In this document: positions 22,350-32,488 of the stretch, piece after piece
Position numbering within the stretch: position 1 is the stretch's first letter
Layout of the letters: each line of letters begins with the position of its first letter
Assembly: GCF_003628145.1 (NCBI RefSeq)
Contig: NZ_RBZV01000001.1
Location: 1,021,906 to 1,085,905 of the forward strand
Length of the DNA stretch: 64,000 nucleotides
Direction: 5' to 3'
Source: Trinickia fusca
Lineage (GTDB): Bacteria; Pseudomonadota; Gammaproteobacteria; Burkholderiales; Burkholderiaceae
Notes under the pieces: generated by a model
Seen by the model: only the letters and a program-made list of their open reading frames with translations
What the model was told of the DNA's origin: nothing
The model's database searches: none
Made by a program: the position numbers and the translations under genes

Positions 22350-23308
22350 ATCGCGCTGTCCTTTCGCTGCTCATCTTGGCCGTCATGCTTTGTCTGTCTG
22401 CGCCGGCGAGCGCGCAAAGCTGTTCGGCCACAGCCTCGGCTGTCAACTTCGGCTCCGTGAGCCCGATCGCGCTCAGTGCGGTGACGGCTACGGGAACGGT
22501 CAACGTCACTTGCACCTGGCCTGTCGTTTCGGTTACGCCGAACGCGCTGGTTTGCCTGAATCTTGGCGCAACGAGTCCGCGCAGCCTCACGAATGGCGCA
22601 AACGCGATGCAGTATGACCTGTACCAGGATGCAGCCCATTCGCTCGCATGGGGCTCGATCTCCAATGGCTCGACGCCCATTTCGCTCACGCTCAGCAAAC
22701 CCACTTTGGGGACGACGGCTGCGCAGACTGTCACGGTCTATGGCCGGATTGCCGCCAACCAGCCCACCGTGCCGACGACCGGCGACAGCGACACGGTATA
22801 CACGGAGTCGTTTAGCGGCACGCTGACGTCGCTCAACGATGGCTTCTACCTGCTAACCGCCCCCACATGCGCATCGCTTACGACGAGCAACGGTACCTTT
22901 CCGTTCACCGCCAGCGCGACGGTGGTCAACAACTGCAACATCAGCACGACAAACGTAAGCTTTGCGGCAGCGGGCGTCCTGAGTAGCGCGTTTAACGCAC
23001 TGGGTTCGATCAGCGCACAGTGCACGAACGGGGATGCATGGAGCATCGCGCTGAACGGCGGATCGAGTGGCAACGTGGTGAGCCGGAGCATGCAGCGCAC
23101 CGGAGGTGGGGGGACTGTGAGCTACCAGCTGTACACCGACTCAGCCCATACTTCGGCATGGGGGGATGGTACCGCGGGCACCACGACGGTGACTGGCATT
23201 GGCACCGGCAACACTCAGGTGGTAACCGTCTATGGCGTTGTTCCGTCTCAGACGACGCCAGCACCAGGGAACTATCTCGACTCGATCACGGCGACAATCA
23301 GCTTCTGA
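22346..23308 (+). CDS. Two-domain spore coat U protein, probable fimbrial tip adhesin
   Basis: This 320-residue secreted protein has a signal peptide ending at ASA-QSC and two spore-coat-U domains in tandem (about residues 25-175 and 180-320). Each starts with a Cys and a NFG- or SFA-type turn; the second ends in TATISF. Archaic chaperone-usher operons end with a two-domain tip adhesin (as CsuE), so that role is inferred. The ATG at 22346 overlaps the usher stop (ATGA) and has GGAGGGAG upstream; the ATG nine codons earlier is less likely. A terminator follows. Confidence 0.85.
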   Translation: MNRAVLSLLILAVMLCLSAPASAQSCSATASAVNFGSVSPIALSAVTATGTVNVTCTWPVVSVTPNALVCLNLGATSPRSLTNGANAMQYDLYQDAAHSLAWGSISNGSTPISLTLSKPTLGTTAAQTVTVYGRIAANQPTVPTTGDSDTVYTESFSGTLTSLNDGFYLLTAPTCASLTTSNGTFPFTASATVVNNCNISTTNVSFAAAGVLSSAFNALGSISAQCTNGDAWSIALNGGSSGNVVSRSMQRTGGGGTVSYQLYTDSAHTSAWGDGTAGTTTVTGIGTGNTQVVTVYGVVPSQTTPAPGNYLDSITATISF

Positions 23309-23349
23309 GTCAGGCCGAACGAAGACCGTTGCGAATGAAGTCGACGGCG

Positions 23350-23384
23350 CGCCAGCGATCGTGGAGATCGCTGGCGTTCCTTTT
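23350..23384 (+). terminator. Terminator of the fimbrial operon
   Basis: An 11-bp perfect stem (CGCCAGCGATC / GATCGCTGGCG), five-base loop, then TTCCTTTT. It ends the four-gene fimbrial unit 42 bases after its last stop. Confidence 0.85.
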
Positions 23385-23428
23385 CCGGCGTGCGCCTACG
23401 AGTGACTACCGAAACCGCACCCGCCCCC

Positions 23429-23908
23429 TCAAAGCAGCGCCTCGATAGCGCGGGCAATCGCCTCCGGCTTCGTGCGGCTCGCATAACGCTTGACGACGTG
23501 CCCTTCGCGATCGACGAGAAACTTCGTGAAGTTCCATTTGATCGCCTTCGTCCCGAAGATGCCGGGCGCCGCCGCCGTGAGATGCCGATAGAGCGGATGC
23601 GCATCGGGCCCCTTCACGTCGATCTTCTCGAACATCGGAAACGTGACGCCGTACGTCCGGTCGCAAAACTGCGCGATCTGCGCGGCGTCGCCAGGCTCTT
23701 GCGCCCCGAATTGATTGCACGGAAAACCAAGCACCTCGAAGCCGCGCGCGCGGTAGCGCTCGTACAACGCTTGCAGACCCGTGTACTGCGGCGTGAACCC
23801 GCACTCGCTGGCCGTGTTGACGATCAGCAGCACATTGCCGCGATAGCGCTCGAGATTGGCTGGCTCGCCCGCGAGCGTGCGCGTGGAGATGTTATAAAGC
23901 GAACTCAT
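23429..23908 (-). CDS. Glutathione peroxidase (Cys type)
   Basis: This 159-residue thioredoxin-fold peroxidase reduces hydroperoxides using glutathione or thioredoxin. The active-site motif is [11 protein letters not shown] with Cys36 in place of selenocysteine; the supporting Gln ([11 protein letters not shown]) and Trp ([10 protein letters not shown]) complete the catalytic tetrad. The ATG at 23908 has AAGAGG 8 bases upstream; the frame extends 300 codons further, but that part is antisense to the ABC-F gene. Divergent from abcF. Confidence 0.95.
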   Translation of the reverse strand: MSSLYNISTRTLAGEPANLERYRGNVLLIVNTASECGFTPQYTGLQALYERYRARGFEVLGFPCNQFGAQEPGDAAQIAQFCDRTYGVTFPMFEKIDVKGPDAHPLYRHLTAAAPGIFGTKAIKWNFTKFLVDREGHVVKRYASRTKPEAIARAIEALL

Positions 23909-24034
23909 CGCTGGCCTCTTGAAAAAACGGCAGTCTAGGCGAAAAGCCGACGCCCGGCACGCATCGGTCTGGACTATGCGCGGCGAGCACCGTCTAAAAT
24001 AGCGCTTTTCGAGCCGCCCAACCCAAGTCCTGTC

Positions 24035-25975
24035 GTGATCCGTTTCAACCAATTCAGCCTCGCGCGCGGCGTCAAGCCGCTTTTCGACGACACCTCCTTC
24101 GCCCTGAACCCCGGCGAAAAAGCCGGGCTCATCGGCGCAAACGGTGCCGGCAAATCGACGCTCTTCTCCGTGCTGCGTGGCGACCTGCACGCCGATGGGG
24201 GCGATTTCTCGATGCCGCCGACCTGGCGCATCGCGCACGTTGCCCAGGAAACGCCCGCCGTCGAGAAGACGGCGCTCGAGTACACGCTCGACGGCGACAC
24301 GGCGTTGCGCGAAATCGAGGCCAGCATCACGGCCGCCGAAGCGGCCCATGACGGCGAAGCGCTCGCGCATGCGCACGCGGCTTTCGCCGACGCCGACGGT
24401 TACACCGCGCCCGCGCGCGCCGAGGCGCTGCTGCTGGGCCTGGGTTTCTCGCTCGAACAAACTCGCCAGAACGTCGCGAGCTTCTCGGGCGGCTGGCGCA
24501 TGCGCCTCAATCTCGCGCAGGCGCTCATGTGCCGCTCGGATCTGCTGCTGCTCGACGAGCCGACGAACCACCTGGATCTCGATGCGATCGTCTGGCTCGA
24601 AGATTGGTTGCACCGCTATATGGGGACGCTGGTCGTGATCTCCCACGATCGCGAATTCCTCGATTCGGTCTGCAACGTCACGCTGCATCTCGAGAATCGT
24701 CAGGTCAAACGCTACGGCGGCAACTACTCGCAGTTCGAAGTCCTGCGCGCCCAGCAGCTGGCGCTGCAGCAAAACGCCTACGAGAAGCAACAGAAGACGG
24801 TCGAGCATCTACAAAGCTTCATCAACCGCTTCAAGGCGAAAGCGACCAAGGCCCGGCAGGCGCAAAGCCGCATGAAGGCGCTCGAAAAGATGGAGCTCAT
24901 CGCGCCTGCCCACGCGCAATCGCCGTTCACGTTCGAATTCCGTACGCCCGACGCGGCGCCGAACCCGATGCTCGTGCTCGAGAACGTGCGCTGCGGCTAC
25001 CAGAGCGACGACGGTCAGGAAATCCCGATCGTTTCGAGCGTCACGCTGTCGATCCAGAACGGTCAGCGCATTGGCCTGCTCGGCGCGAACGGCCAGGGCA
25101 AGTCGACACTAGTGAAGACGCTGGCCGCCACGCTGATGCCGCTCTCGGGCGAGATGCGCCAAGGCCGCGGGCTCACGATCGGCTATTTCGCCCAGCACCA
25201 GCTCGAGACGCTGCGCCCCGACGATTCGCCGCTCGCCCACCTCGCGCGCATGGCACCCGAGACGCGCGAACAGGAGCTGCGCGACTTTCTGGGCGGCTTC
25301 AATTTTTCGGGCGACATGGCGAGCGCGCCGATCGCACCGTTTTCGGGCGGCGAAAAGGCGCGCCTCGCGCTCGCGCTGATCATCTGGCAAAAGCCGAATC
25401 TGCTGCTGCTCGACGAACCGACGAACCACCTCGATCTCGAAACACGTCACGCCCTGACGATGGCGCTTGCGCAATTCGAAGGCACGCTGATCCTCGTTTC
25501 GCACGACCGGCACCTGCTGCGCGCGAGCACCGACCAGTTCATGCTCGTGGCGAACCACCGGCTCCAACCGTTCGACGGCGATCTCGATGATTATCGCGAC
25601 TGGCTGCTGCAACACGCGGCCGACACGCGCGCAGCGGCCAAGGCTGCGGGCGCCGCTCAAGCAGCGGGTGTCACGAACGATGCCGGGCCGAACCGCAAGG
25701 ACCAGCGCCGCCAGGAAGCCGAAGCGCGGCAGAAACTCTCGCAGCTCAAGAAGCCGCTGCAAGCACGCATCACGAAGATCGAAAAGGAAATGGAAACGTT
25801 GAACGCGGAGAAGGCGACGCTCGATGCGTTCGTCGCCGACTCCTCGAGCTACGAGCCGGCCATGAAGACGCAGCTGACCGAAGCGCTGCGCCGGCAGGCC
25901 CAAGTGCACGCGCGCCTTGACGCGCTCGAAGCCGACTGGCTCGAAGCGCAGGAAGAACTGGAACAGATCGGCTAA
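24035..25975 (+). CDS. ABC-F ribosome-associated ATPase, YheS type
   Basis: A 646-residue protein with two ABC ATPase domains and no membrane segments. Walker [10 protein letters not shown] and GANGQGKST, signatures FSGGWRMRL and FSGGEKARL, and Walker [14 protein letters not shown] twice are all intact. The arm/linker between domains (about residues 240-310) is basic. Sequence start ([15 protein letters not shown]) and the coiled C-terminus resemble E. coli YheS. ABC-F proteins act on the ribosomal E site to relieve stalling; the specific YheS role is incompletely known. GTG start; TAAAAT at 23995 is a possible -10. Confidence 0.93.
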   Translation: MIRFNQFSLARGVKPLFDDTSFALNPGEKAGLIGANGAGKSTLFSVLRGDLHADGGDFSMPPTWRIAHVAQETPAVEKTALEYTLDGDTALREIEASITAAEAAHDGEALAHAHAAFADADGYTAPARAEALLLGLGFSLEQTRQNVASFSGGWRMRLNLAQALMCRSDLLLLDEPTNHLDLDAIVWLEDWLHRYMGTLVVISHDREFLDSVCNVTLHLENRQVKRYGGNYSQFEVLRAQQLALQQNAYEKQQKTVEHLQSFINRFKAKATKARQAQSRMKALEKMELIAPAHAQSPFTFEFRTPDAAPNPMLVLENVRCGYQSDDGQEIPIVSSVTLSIQNGQRIGLLGANGQGKSTLVKTLAATLMPLSGEMRQGRGLTIGYFAQHQLETLRPDDSPLAHLARMAPETREQELRDFLGGFNFSGDMASAPIAPFSGGEKARLALALIIWQKPNLLLLDEPTNHLDLETRHALTMALAQFEGTLILVSHDRHLLRASTDQFMLVANHRLQPFDGDLDDYRDWLLQHAADTRAAAKAAGAAQAAGVTNDAGPNRKDQRRQEAEARQKLSQLKKPLQARITKIEKEMETLNAEKATLDAFVADSSSYEPAMKTQLTEALRRQAQVHARLDALEADWLEAQEELEQIG

Positions 25976-26072
25976 GGCGCATGCGCAAGCGCGAGCTGCT
26001 CGACGCACCGCGCAGCGCCCACGGCCTTCTCGCGCGAAGGCCGAGCCGACATGCACCGACAGGAGGTGTCCG

Positions 26073-27158
26073 TTGACGACGCAAGCTCCGCTGCAAGGTC
26101 TGCGCGTGCTCGATCTCACGCGCCTGCTGCCAGGCCCGCTCGCGACGCTGCGGCTCGCCGAGCTCGGCGCCGACGTGCTGAAGATCGAAGAGCCCGGCAC
26201 CGGCGACGCGGCCCGCGCCATGATGCAAAGCCCCGCCGACAAGGCCGCGGGCCGGCCGAGCGCGTTCTATCGCATCGTCAATCGCGGCAAGCGTGAAACG
26301 CGGCTGGACCTGAAGACGGAGACGGGTCGCACGGTGCTGCGCGCACTCGCGCGCGAATCGCACGTGCTCATCGAAAGCTTCCGTCCCGGCGTGATGGCGC
26401 GCCTTGGGCTCGACTATGCGGCCCTCGCCGCCGTCAATCCGAAACTCGTCTACTGCGCCATCACGGGCTACGGCTCGGAGGGCGCGTTCGCGCATCGCCC
26501 CGGCCACGACATCAACTATCTCGGCTACGCGGGCGTGCTCGACCAGATCGCCACCGTCGACGGCACGCCGGTCGTGCCCAATATCCAGATCGCGGACATG
26601 CTGGGCGGTGCGGCAACGGCCGTCACGCAAATCCTGGCCGCACTGTGGCAGGTCTCGCGCGGCGGCAAAGGCGCGTTTCTCGATGTGTCGATGACGCATG
26701 CGATTTACACGCACAACATCGTCGCGCATGCCGCGCTCGAAGAGGGCGACAAGCAGTCAGACGCCAATCCGACGGACGCACGGCATGCGGGCCGCGGTCT
26801 GCTCAACGGTGGGGTGCCCTGCTACAACGTGTACCGCACGGCTGACGAACGCTGGCTGGCGGTTGGCGCGCTCGAGCTCAAATTCTGGGAACGGCTGTGC
26901 CGCGCATTGGGCCGGGAAGATTGGACGAGCCGGCATTGGAGTCTCGGCCAGGCGATCGGCGGGCCAGACGCGGTTGCGCTGACGCAGGAGCTGGCGGCAC
27001 GCTTCGCGACGCATCGGCTCGCGGCCTGGCTTGAATTGCTAGAGCCGCTCGATTGCTGCGTCTCGCCGATTCTGACGGCCGAGGAGGCGCGCGAACACCT
27101 GCTGTTTTCCGATGTGCAAGGCGAGGCTGATCTTGGCGCGGACGCGAGCCACTCCTGA
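26073..27158 (+). CDS. CaiB/BaiF-family (type III) CoA-transferase
   Basis: A 361-residue enzyme of the class III CoA-transferase family, which moves CoA between carboxylic acids. LRVLDLTRLLPGPLATLRLAELGADVLKIE is the family N-terminus (quoted here only in part as LLPGPLATLRLAELGADV), and the conserved Asp lies in GHDINYLGYAG. The substrate is unknown. The start is a TTG at 26073 with an ideal AGGAGG six bases upstream; the frame before it is open but is only the tail of the ABC-F region. An 8-bp hairpin (26022-26043) precedes the Shine-Dalgarno. Confidence 0.88.
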   Translation: MTTQAPLQGLRVLDLTRLLPGPLATLRLAELGADVLKIEEPGTGDAARAMMQSPADKAAGRPSAFYRIVNRGKRETRLDLKTETGRTVLRALARESHVLIESFRPGVMARLGLDYAALAAVNPKLVYCAITGYGSEGAFAHRPGHDINYLGYAGVLDQIATVDGTPVVPNIQIADMLGGAATAVTQILAALWQVSRGGKGAFLDVSMTHAIYTHNIVAHAALEEGDKQSDANPTDARHAGRGLLNGGVPCYNVYRTADERWLAVGALELKFWERLCRALGREDWTSRHWSLGQAIGGPDAVALTQELAARFATHRLAAWLELLEPLDCCVSPILTAEEAREHLLFSDVQGEADLGADASHS

Positions 27159-27309
27159 GCAACAGCCTCAGCCACTAGCTTCGGTGTCTGCTGATGCAGC
27201 GCCACAGCGGAGCGGGCAGCCCCCGCCAGGCAGAGAAAGGTACTCAGGCGCTCGCTCGAGAGCAGGAGGGTTATGGCGGCAAGATTCTCTTCGGGAAGCT
27301 CCAGCTCCA

Positions 27310-27338
27310 TTGACGGTCAACCTCGTTTTCGCTAGCAT
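27310..27338 (+). promoter_or_regulatory. Strong sigma-70 promoter of the candidate small RNA
   Basis: TTGACG (27310-27315), a 17-bp spacer and TAGCAT (27333-27338) lie at ideal geometry in the gap after the CoA-transferase. No reading frame with a ribosome binding site follows, and a terminator lies about 100 bases downstream. Confidence 0.7.
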
Positions 27339-27344
27339 GGCACG

Positions 27345-27440
27345 TGAAAAGTCGGGATCAGTGTCGGCCGCTACCCTTGGGTAAACGGACCCCCGACTTC
27401 CTGCTGTCAGGGCGTCACTGCGGTGACGCCCTTTTCTTTT
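27345..27440 (+). ncRNA. Candidate intergenic small RNA of about 95 nt
   Basis: Predicted from three signals in register: a promoter at 27310-27338, a structured body, and an intrinsic terminator at 27410-27440. In the body, AAGTCGGG (27349-27356) pairs with CCCGACTT (27392-27399), enclosing a small TACC/GGTA hairpin (27372-27383) with CTTG in the loop. The terminator hairpin forms the 3' end with a T-rich tail, as in Hfq-dependent RNAs. It lies between convergent genes (CoA-transferase and radA), so it is not an obvious leader. I do not recognise it as a named family. It is a prediction from sequence alone. Confidence 0.6.
27410..27440 (+). terminator. Intrinsic terminator of the candidate small RNA
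   Basis: A 9-bp perfect stem GGGCGTCAC / GTGACGCCC with a TGCG tetraloop is followed by TTTTCTTTT. It would also stop read-through from the CoA-transferase gene. The rest of the 27159-27574 gap holds an 8-bp hairpin without a T-run (27507-27529) just past the radA stop. Confidence 0.88.
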
Positions 27441-27574
27441 CGACGCCAATTCTAGGAAGACTAAGAAGCGTTGTTCGTGAAGCTCGCGCAGATCAGCCGA
27501 TTTCCCGGCTCGACCTGCCAAGTCGAGCCCAAGACGGCGGGGCAATCTTCGCTCAACCAACGCCAACGAACCGC

Positions 27575-28960
27575 CTACTCCAGCTCCTTGATCCGCGAAA
27601 TAGCCTGTTCGATGCGCTCGACGGCGATCACCTGCAAGCCGTCGACGGCCTGCTTCGGCGCATTGGCCTTCGGAATCAACGCGGCGGTAAAGCCGAGCTT
27701 GGCCGCTTCCTTCAAGCGCTCCTGCCCGCGCGGCGACGGCCGGATCTCGCCGGCCAGCCCGACTTCGCCGAACACGATGAGCCCCTTGGGCAACGGCTTG
27801 TTGCGCATCGACGAATGAATCGCGAGCAACACGGCCAAATCGGCCGCAGGCTCGGCGATCTTGACGCCGCCGACGGCATTGAGGAACACGTCCTGATCGA
27901 AGCACGCGATGCCGGCATGCCGATGCAGCACGGCCAGCAGCATCGCGAGACGATTCTGCTCCAGACCGACCGCGAGCCGTCGCGGGTTCGGCACATGCGC
28001 CGTATCGACGAGCGCCTGGATTTCGACGAGCAGCGGCCGCGAGCCTTCCTGCGTGACGAGCACGCACGAACCCGGCACGATCTGCTCATGCTGTGACAGA
28101 AACAGCGCCGACGGATTCGCCACGCCGCGCAGCCCGCGCTCGGTCATCGCGAACACGCCAAGCTCGTTGACGGCGCCAAAGCGATTCTTGAACGCCCGCA
28201 CGAGCCGGAACGACGAATGCGTGTCGCCTTCGAAGTACAGCACCGTATCGACGATATGTTCGAGCACGCGCGGGCCTGCGAGACTGCCCTCCTTCGTCAC
28301 GTGTCCAACCATCACGATCGTCGTGCCCGACTGCTTCGCGATGCGCGTGAGCTGTGCTGCGCACTCGCGCACCTGGGCGACGGAGCCCGGCGCCGAAGTC
28401 AGCGCATCGGAATAAATCGTCTGAATCGAGTCGACGACGGCCACATCGGGCCGCTCGGCTTCAATGGCCGCCTGAATCTTCTCGAGCTGGATCTCGGCGA
28501 GCAGCTGTAGATCGGCGGCCTTCGAGCCCGGCTCGAGCAGCGCGAGGCGCTGCGCGCGCAAGCCGATCTGCGCGGCCGATTCCTCGCCGCTGATATAAAG
28601 GGCACGCCGATCCTGCGCCAGCGAGGCGAGCGACTGCAACAGCAGCGTCGACTTGCCGATGCCAGGGTCGCCGCCGATCAGCACGACGCCACCTGCCACA
28701 AAACCACCGCCGAGCACGCGATCGAACTCGCCGATGCCGGTCGAGAAGCGCGGCACGTCGGCCGCTTCGATGTCGGCCAGACGTTGCACGGGCGCGCTCT
28801 TCGCGAGCGACTGGAAACGATGCCCGTTCGCGGTCGGTGCGACCGTCTCGACGAGCGTGTTCCAGACGCCGCACGAAGGGCACTGCCCTTGCCACTTCGG
28901 TGCCTGGCCGCCGCATTCCGTACAGGTATAGGTTGTTTTCTGTTTCGCCACGCGCGTCAA
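27575..28960 (-). CDS. radA: DNA repair protein RadA
   Basis: RadA (461 residues) is a RecA-like helicase that promotes branch migration in recombination. In order: a C4 zinc finger (CTECGG...CPSC, residues 13-30), Walker A GGDPGIGKST, the RadA-specific KNRFGAVNELG motif, and a C-terminal Lon-protease-like domain without a catalytic Ser-Lys pair. Length is typical. It lies 47 bases downstream of alr on the same strand. Confidence 0.97.
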   Translation of the reverse strand: MTRVAKQKTTYTCTECGGQAPKWQGQCPSCGVWNTLVETVAPTANGHRFQSLAKSAPVQRLADIEAADVPRFSTGIGEFDRVLGGGFVAGGVVLIGGDPGIGKSTLLLQSLASLAQDRRALYISGEESAAQIGLRAQRLALLEPGSKAADLQLLAEIQLEKIQAAIEAERPDVAVVDSIQTIYSDALTSAPGSVAQVRECAAQLTRIAKQSGTTIVMVGHVTKEGSLAGPRVLEHIVDTVLYFEGDTHSSFRLVRAFKNRFGAVNELGVFAMTERGLRGVANPSALFLSQHEQIVPGSCVLVTQEGSRPLLVEIQALVDTAHVPNPRRLAVGLEQNRLAMLLAVLHRHAGIACFDQDVFLNAVGGVKIAEPAADLAVLLAIHSSMRNKPLPKGLIVFGEVGLAGEIRPSPRGQERLKEAAKLGFTAALIPKANAPKQAVDGLQVIAVERIEQAISRIKELE

Positions 28961-29007
28961 ATCCCTAACCGTTCACTTCGCTTTCGTTGTTCTCGAGAAC
29001 GGCAGGC

Positions 29008-30078
29008 TCATTCGGCACGTACAGGCACCCGTTGCGCAACGGCGCACATGAGCTCGTAGCCGATCGTGCCGCAAGCGCGTGCGACATCGTCGATCGGCAG
29101 CTGCGCCCCCCACAGCTCGACACGCGAGCCGACGTTGGCAGTGGGACACGGCGTCAGGTCGACGGTAATCATGTCCATCGACACACGGCCCACGACGCGC
29201 GTGCGCACGCCGTCGACGATGATCGGCGTGCCTTCGGGCGCGCAGCGCGGATAGCCGTCGGCATAGCCGCACGCGACGACGCCGATACGCATCGGCGCCG
29301 GCGCCTGGAAGGTCGAGCCATAGCCGATCGTCTGTCCCGGCACGAGCGTCTGCACGGCGATGAGCTCGGAGGCGAGCGTCATCGCGGGCTGCAAGCCCGT
29401 GCCCTCGATCGCCGAGGTCACGCCCGACGGCGAAGCGCCGTACAAAATAATGCCGGGCCGCACCCAGTCGAAATGCGACTGCGGATGCCATAACGTCGCG
29501 GCCGAGTTGGCGAGGCTGCGCGCGCCGGCAATGCCCTCGGCGCCGCGCTCGAACGCCGCCAGCTGCTCGGCGATGCCGCGCTCGCTGTCGGCATCCGAAA
29601 AATGGGTCATGAGCACGATCTGGCCGACGCCGGGACAAGCGCGCGCCCGTTCCCACGCTGCACGGAATTTGTCAGGCGTATAGCCGAGCCGGTTCATGCC
29701 CGTATTCATCTTCAGCTGAATGTTCACGGGCTTGGACAGCCGCGCCATCTCGAGCATGCGCAGCTGCTCGTCGCAGTGAACCGTCGTCGTGAGGCTGTAG
29801 CGGTCGATGACGTCGATGTCGGTCGGGCGGAAAAAGCCTTCCAGCAGCAGAATCGGGCCGGCCCAGCCGAGCTCGCGAAGCTTCACCGCTTCTTCGAGGT
29901 CGAGCAGACCGAAGCCATCGGTGGCGCGCAGCCCCGGGAACGCACGGGCGAGGCCGTGGCCGTAGGCATTGGCTTTGACGACGGCCCAGACCTTCGAATT
30001 CGGCGCGTGCCGGCGGGCAACAGCGAGATTGTTGGCGAGGGCGGCGGTATGAATAGTGGCGAGAAGCGGGCGCGGCAT
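29008..30078 (-). CDS. alr: Alanine racemase
   Basis: This PLP enzyme interconverts L- and D-alanine for peptidoglycan. The 356-residue protein has the PLP Lys35 in [11 protein letters not shown], the RPGIILYG motif, and a C-terminal beta domain with the second catalytic base region (QTIGYGSTF). The ATG at 30078 ([14 protein letters not shown]) fits the family; the 35 codons before it look noncoding. The lplT gene is divergent. Confidence 0.96.
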   Translation of the reverse strand: MPRPLLATIHTAALANNLAVARRHAPNSKVWAVVKANAYGHGLARAFPGLRATDGFGLLDLEEAVKLRELGWAGPILLLEGFFRPTDIDVIDRYSLTTTVHCDEQLRMLEMARLSKPVNIQLKMNTGMNRLGYTPDKFRAAWERARACPGVGQIVLMTHFSDADSERGIAEQLAAFERGAEGIAGARSLANSAATLWHPQSHFDWVRPGIILYGASPSGVTSAIEGTGLQPAMTLASELIAVQTLVPGQTIGYGSTFQAPAPMRIGVVACGYADGYPRCAPEGTPIIVDGVRTRVVGRVSMDMITVDLTPCPTANVGSRVELWGAQLPIDDVARACGTIGYELMCAVAQRVPVRAE

Positions 30079-30292
30079 GGCGTTGTTCGTAATCACTAGG
30101 GCAAATGGACGCTTGTAGCGTGTGTTTGCGACAAAAGCCGGCTCACGCGGCTCTCGAGCGACGCACCGGCAGTCCGAAACCACCTATTTTCGTGATATAA
30201 AGCCGTGCGCACAACCCATTTCGAACGGCATAAGTCCTAACGCGATCGTCGCGCCCGGGGAGGACGCGCCGCAAAGGACAGCATCGCATCAG

Positions 30293-31600
30293 ATGAAAAA
30301 AGGTTTTTACTCCATCATGGCCGCGCAGTTTTTCTCGTCGCTGGCCGATAGCGCCCTTCTGATCGCTGCCATCGCTCTGCTGAAAGACCTCCATGCCCCG
30401 AACTGGATGACGCCGCTGCTCAAGCTGTTCTTCGTCCTTTCGTATGTCGTGCTCGCCGCGTTCGTCGGCGCCTTTGCCGATTCGAGGCCCAAGGGCCGGG
30501 TCATGTTCGTGACCAACTCGATCAAGATCGTCGGCTGCCTGTTCATGCTGTTCGGTGCCCATCCGCTCCTCGCCTACGGCATCGTTGGCTTCGGCGCCGC
30601 AGCCTACTCCCCGGCCAAGTACGGCATCCTGACGGAACTGCTGCCGCCCGAGCGGCTCGTCGCCGCCAACGGCTGGATCGAAGGCACGACAGTCGCATCG
30701 ATCATCCTGGGCACGGTGCTCGGCGGCGCACTGATCAGTCCGCATATCGCCGCGCCGCTGCTGCGTCATCATGTCCCGTTCGTCGCCACACCGGCCGAGG
30801 CCGCGATGGTCGTGATCGTCGGCATCTACGTGGTCGCCGCGCTATTCAATCTACATATTCCCGACACGGGCGCGCGCTACCCGAGACAGCAGCACGGCCC
30901 CATCAAGCTCATCGTCGATTTCGCGCATTGCTTCAACACGCTGTGGCACGACAAGCTGGGCCAGATTTCGCTCGCGGTCACGACGCTCTTTTGGGGCGCA
31001 GGCGCCACGCTGCAATTCATCGTGCTCAAGTGGGCCGAAGTCTCGCTCGGCATGTCGCTGTCCGAGGGCGCGATCCTGCAGGCCATCGTGGCGGTCGGCG
31101 TGGCCGGTGGCGCCATCGTCGCCGCAGCCAAGGTGCCGCTGAAGAAATCGCTGACGGTGCTGCCGGTCGGCATCATGATGGGCGTCGCCGTCATGATGAT
31201 GGCGTTCTACACGCGCCATCTGATTCCGGCGAACTGGGGCGTCTACTTCGAGCGCGTGCATGTGCCCGGCTATCTGGTGATCGCCTATCTGTTCCTGATG
31301 GTCGTCGGCGCGCTGTCGGGCTTTTTCGTGGTGCCGATGAACGCGCTGCTCCAGCATCGCGGCCACGTGCTGCTGTCCGCCGGACACTCCATCGCCGTGC
31401 AGAATTTCAACGAGAACCTGTCCGTGCTCATCATGCTGAGCCTGTATGCGGTGCTCGTCTGGCTCGATGTGCCCGTCTCGATCGTCATCGTGCTGTTCGG
31501 CTCGTTCGTCTGCGTGATGATGTGGCTGGTCATGCGCCGCCATCAAGCCAACCAGCGCGCCTTCGATGCCGTCGCGCTGATCGGCGAAGCCAAGCATTGA
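30293..31600 (+). CDS. lplT: Lysophospholipid transporter LplT
   Basis: A 435-residue major-facilitator protein with about 12 membrane segments that flips lysophospholipids across the inner membrane for reacylation. The N-terminus (MKKGFYSIMAAQFFSSLADSALL in part) and AAYSPAKYGILTELLPPE match LplT closely. In enterobacteria lplT is coupled to the acyltransferase aas; here no such gene is adjacent, the next gene being thiD. The upstream frame is open for 57 codons but lacks family likeness. Confidence 0.92.
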   Translation: MKKGFYSIMAAQFFSSLADSALLIAAIALLKDLHAPNWMTPLLKLFFVLSYVVLAAFVGAFADSRPKGRVMFVTNSIKIVGCLFMLFGAHPLLAYGIVGFGAAAYSPAKYGILTELLPPERLVAANGWIEGTTVASIILGTVLGGALISPHIAAPLLRHHVPFVATPAEAAMVVIVGIYVVAALFNLHIPDTGARYPRQQHGPIKLIVDFAHCFNTLWHDKLGQISLAVTTLFWGAGATLQFIVLKWAEVSLGMSLSEGAILQAIVAVGVAGGAIVAAAKVPLKKSLTVLPVGIMMGVAVMMMAFYTRHLIPANWGVYFERVHVPGYLVIAYLFLMVVGALSGFFVVPMNALLQHRGHVLLSAGHSIAVQNFNENLSVLIMLSLYAVLVWLDVPVSIVIVLFGSFVCVMMWLVMRRHQANQRAFDAVALIGEAKH

Positions 31601-31622
31601 CACCCGGCGCCGGCCATCGCCC

Positions 31623-32429
31623 ATGAGCCACCCGATTCCCAACGTGCTGACGATCGCCGGTTCCGATTCGGGCGGCGGCGCCGGCATTCAGGCCGACCTC
31701 AAGACGTTCTCCGCGCTCGGCGCCTATGGCGCGAGCGTCATCACCGCGCTGACCGCGCAAAACACGCATGGCGTGAGCGCCGTGCACGCGCCCGAGGCCG
31801 CGTTCGTCACTGCGCAACTCGATGCCGTGTTCGGCGACATCCGCTTCGATGCGGTCAAGATCGGCATGCTCGCGAACGCCGGCATCGTGCGCGCCGTGGC
31901 AAGTGCCCTGCGCCGCTATCGGCCCAAGTACGTCGTGCTCGACACGGTCATGATCTCGAAGAACCAGCACGCACTGCTCGACCCGGAGGCCGTTGGCGCG
32001 TTGCGCGACGAATTGCTGCCGCTCGCGGGACTCGTCACGCCGAACCTGCCCGAAGCAGCGGCACTACTGGGCGAACCCGAAGCGGCCGACGAGGCCGCGA
32101 TGCTGCGTCAGGGCGAAGCGCTGCGTGTGCTCGGTGCGCAGGCCGTGCTCATGAAAGGCGGCCACCTGCCAGCCCCGGACAGCCCCGACTGGTTCGTTGC
32201 CGCGACCGGCGCGCAGCGTTTCGGCGGCCCGCGTGTCGCAGTGCCGCATACACACGGTACCGGCTGTACGTTGTCGGCGGCTATCGCCGCGCTCGTCGCG
32301 CAGCGCGGCGACTGGGCCAGCGCCATCGCCGAGGCCAAGACCTATCTGCTCGACGCGCTGCGAGAAAGCGTGCGCCTTCAGGTAGGCAGCGGTACGGGCC
32401 CGCTCCATCATTTCCATCGCTGGTGGTGA
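31623..32429 (+). CDS. thiD: Hydroxymethylpyrimidine / phosphomethylpyrimidine kinase ThiD
   Basis: ThiD phosphorylates hydroxymethylpyrimidine twice for thiamine synthesis. The 268-residue ribokinase-fold protein shows the N-terminal TIAGSDSGGGAGIQADLKTFSA signature (in part), LTAQNTHGV, and the C-terminal anion-hole HGTGCTLSAAIAA with the catalytic Cys. It begins 22 bases after lplT. Confidence 0.96.
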   Translation: MSHPIPNVLTIAGSDSGGGAGIQADLKTFSALGAYGASVITALTAQNTHGVSAVHAPEAAFVTAQLDAVFGDIRFDAVKIGMLANAGIVRAVASALRRYRPKYVVLDTVMISKNQHALLDPEAVGALRDELLPLAGLVTPNLPEAAALLGEPEAADEAAMLRQGEALRVLGAQAVLMKGGHLPAPDSPDWFVAATGAQRFGGPRVAVPHTHGTGCTLSAAIAALVAQRGDWASAIAEAKTYLLDALRESVRLQVGSGTGPLHHFHRWW

Positions 32430-32488
32430 TCAACCGCCACCGAGCATGAATCGCGCGCAAACGTCGCGGCGGGCGCTGCCGCTTCGCT

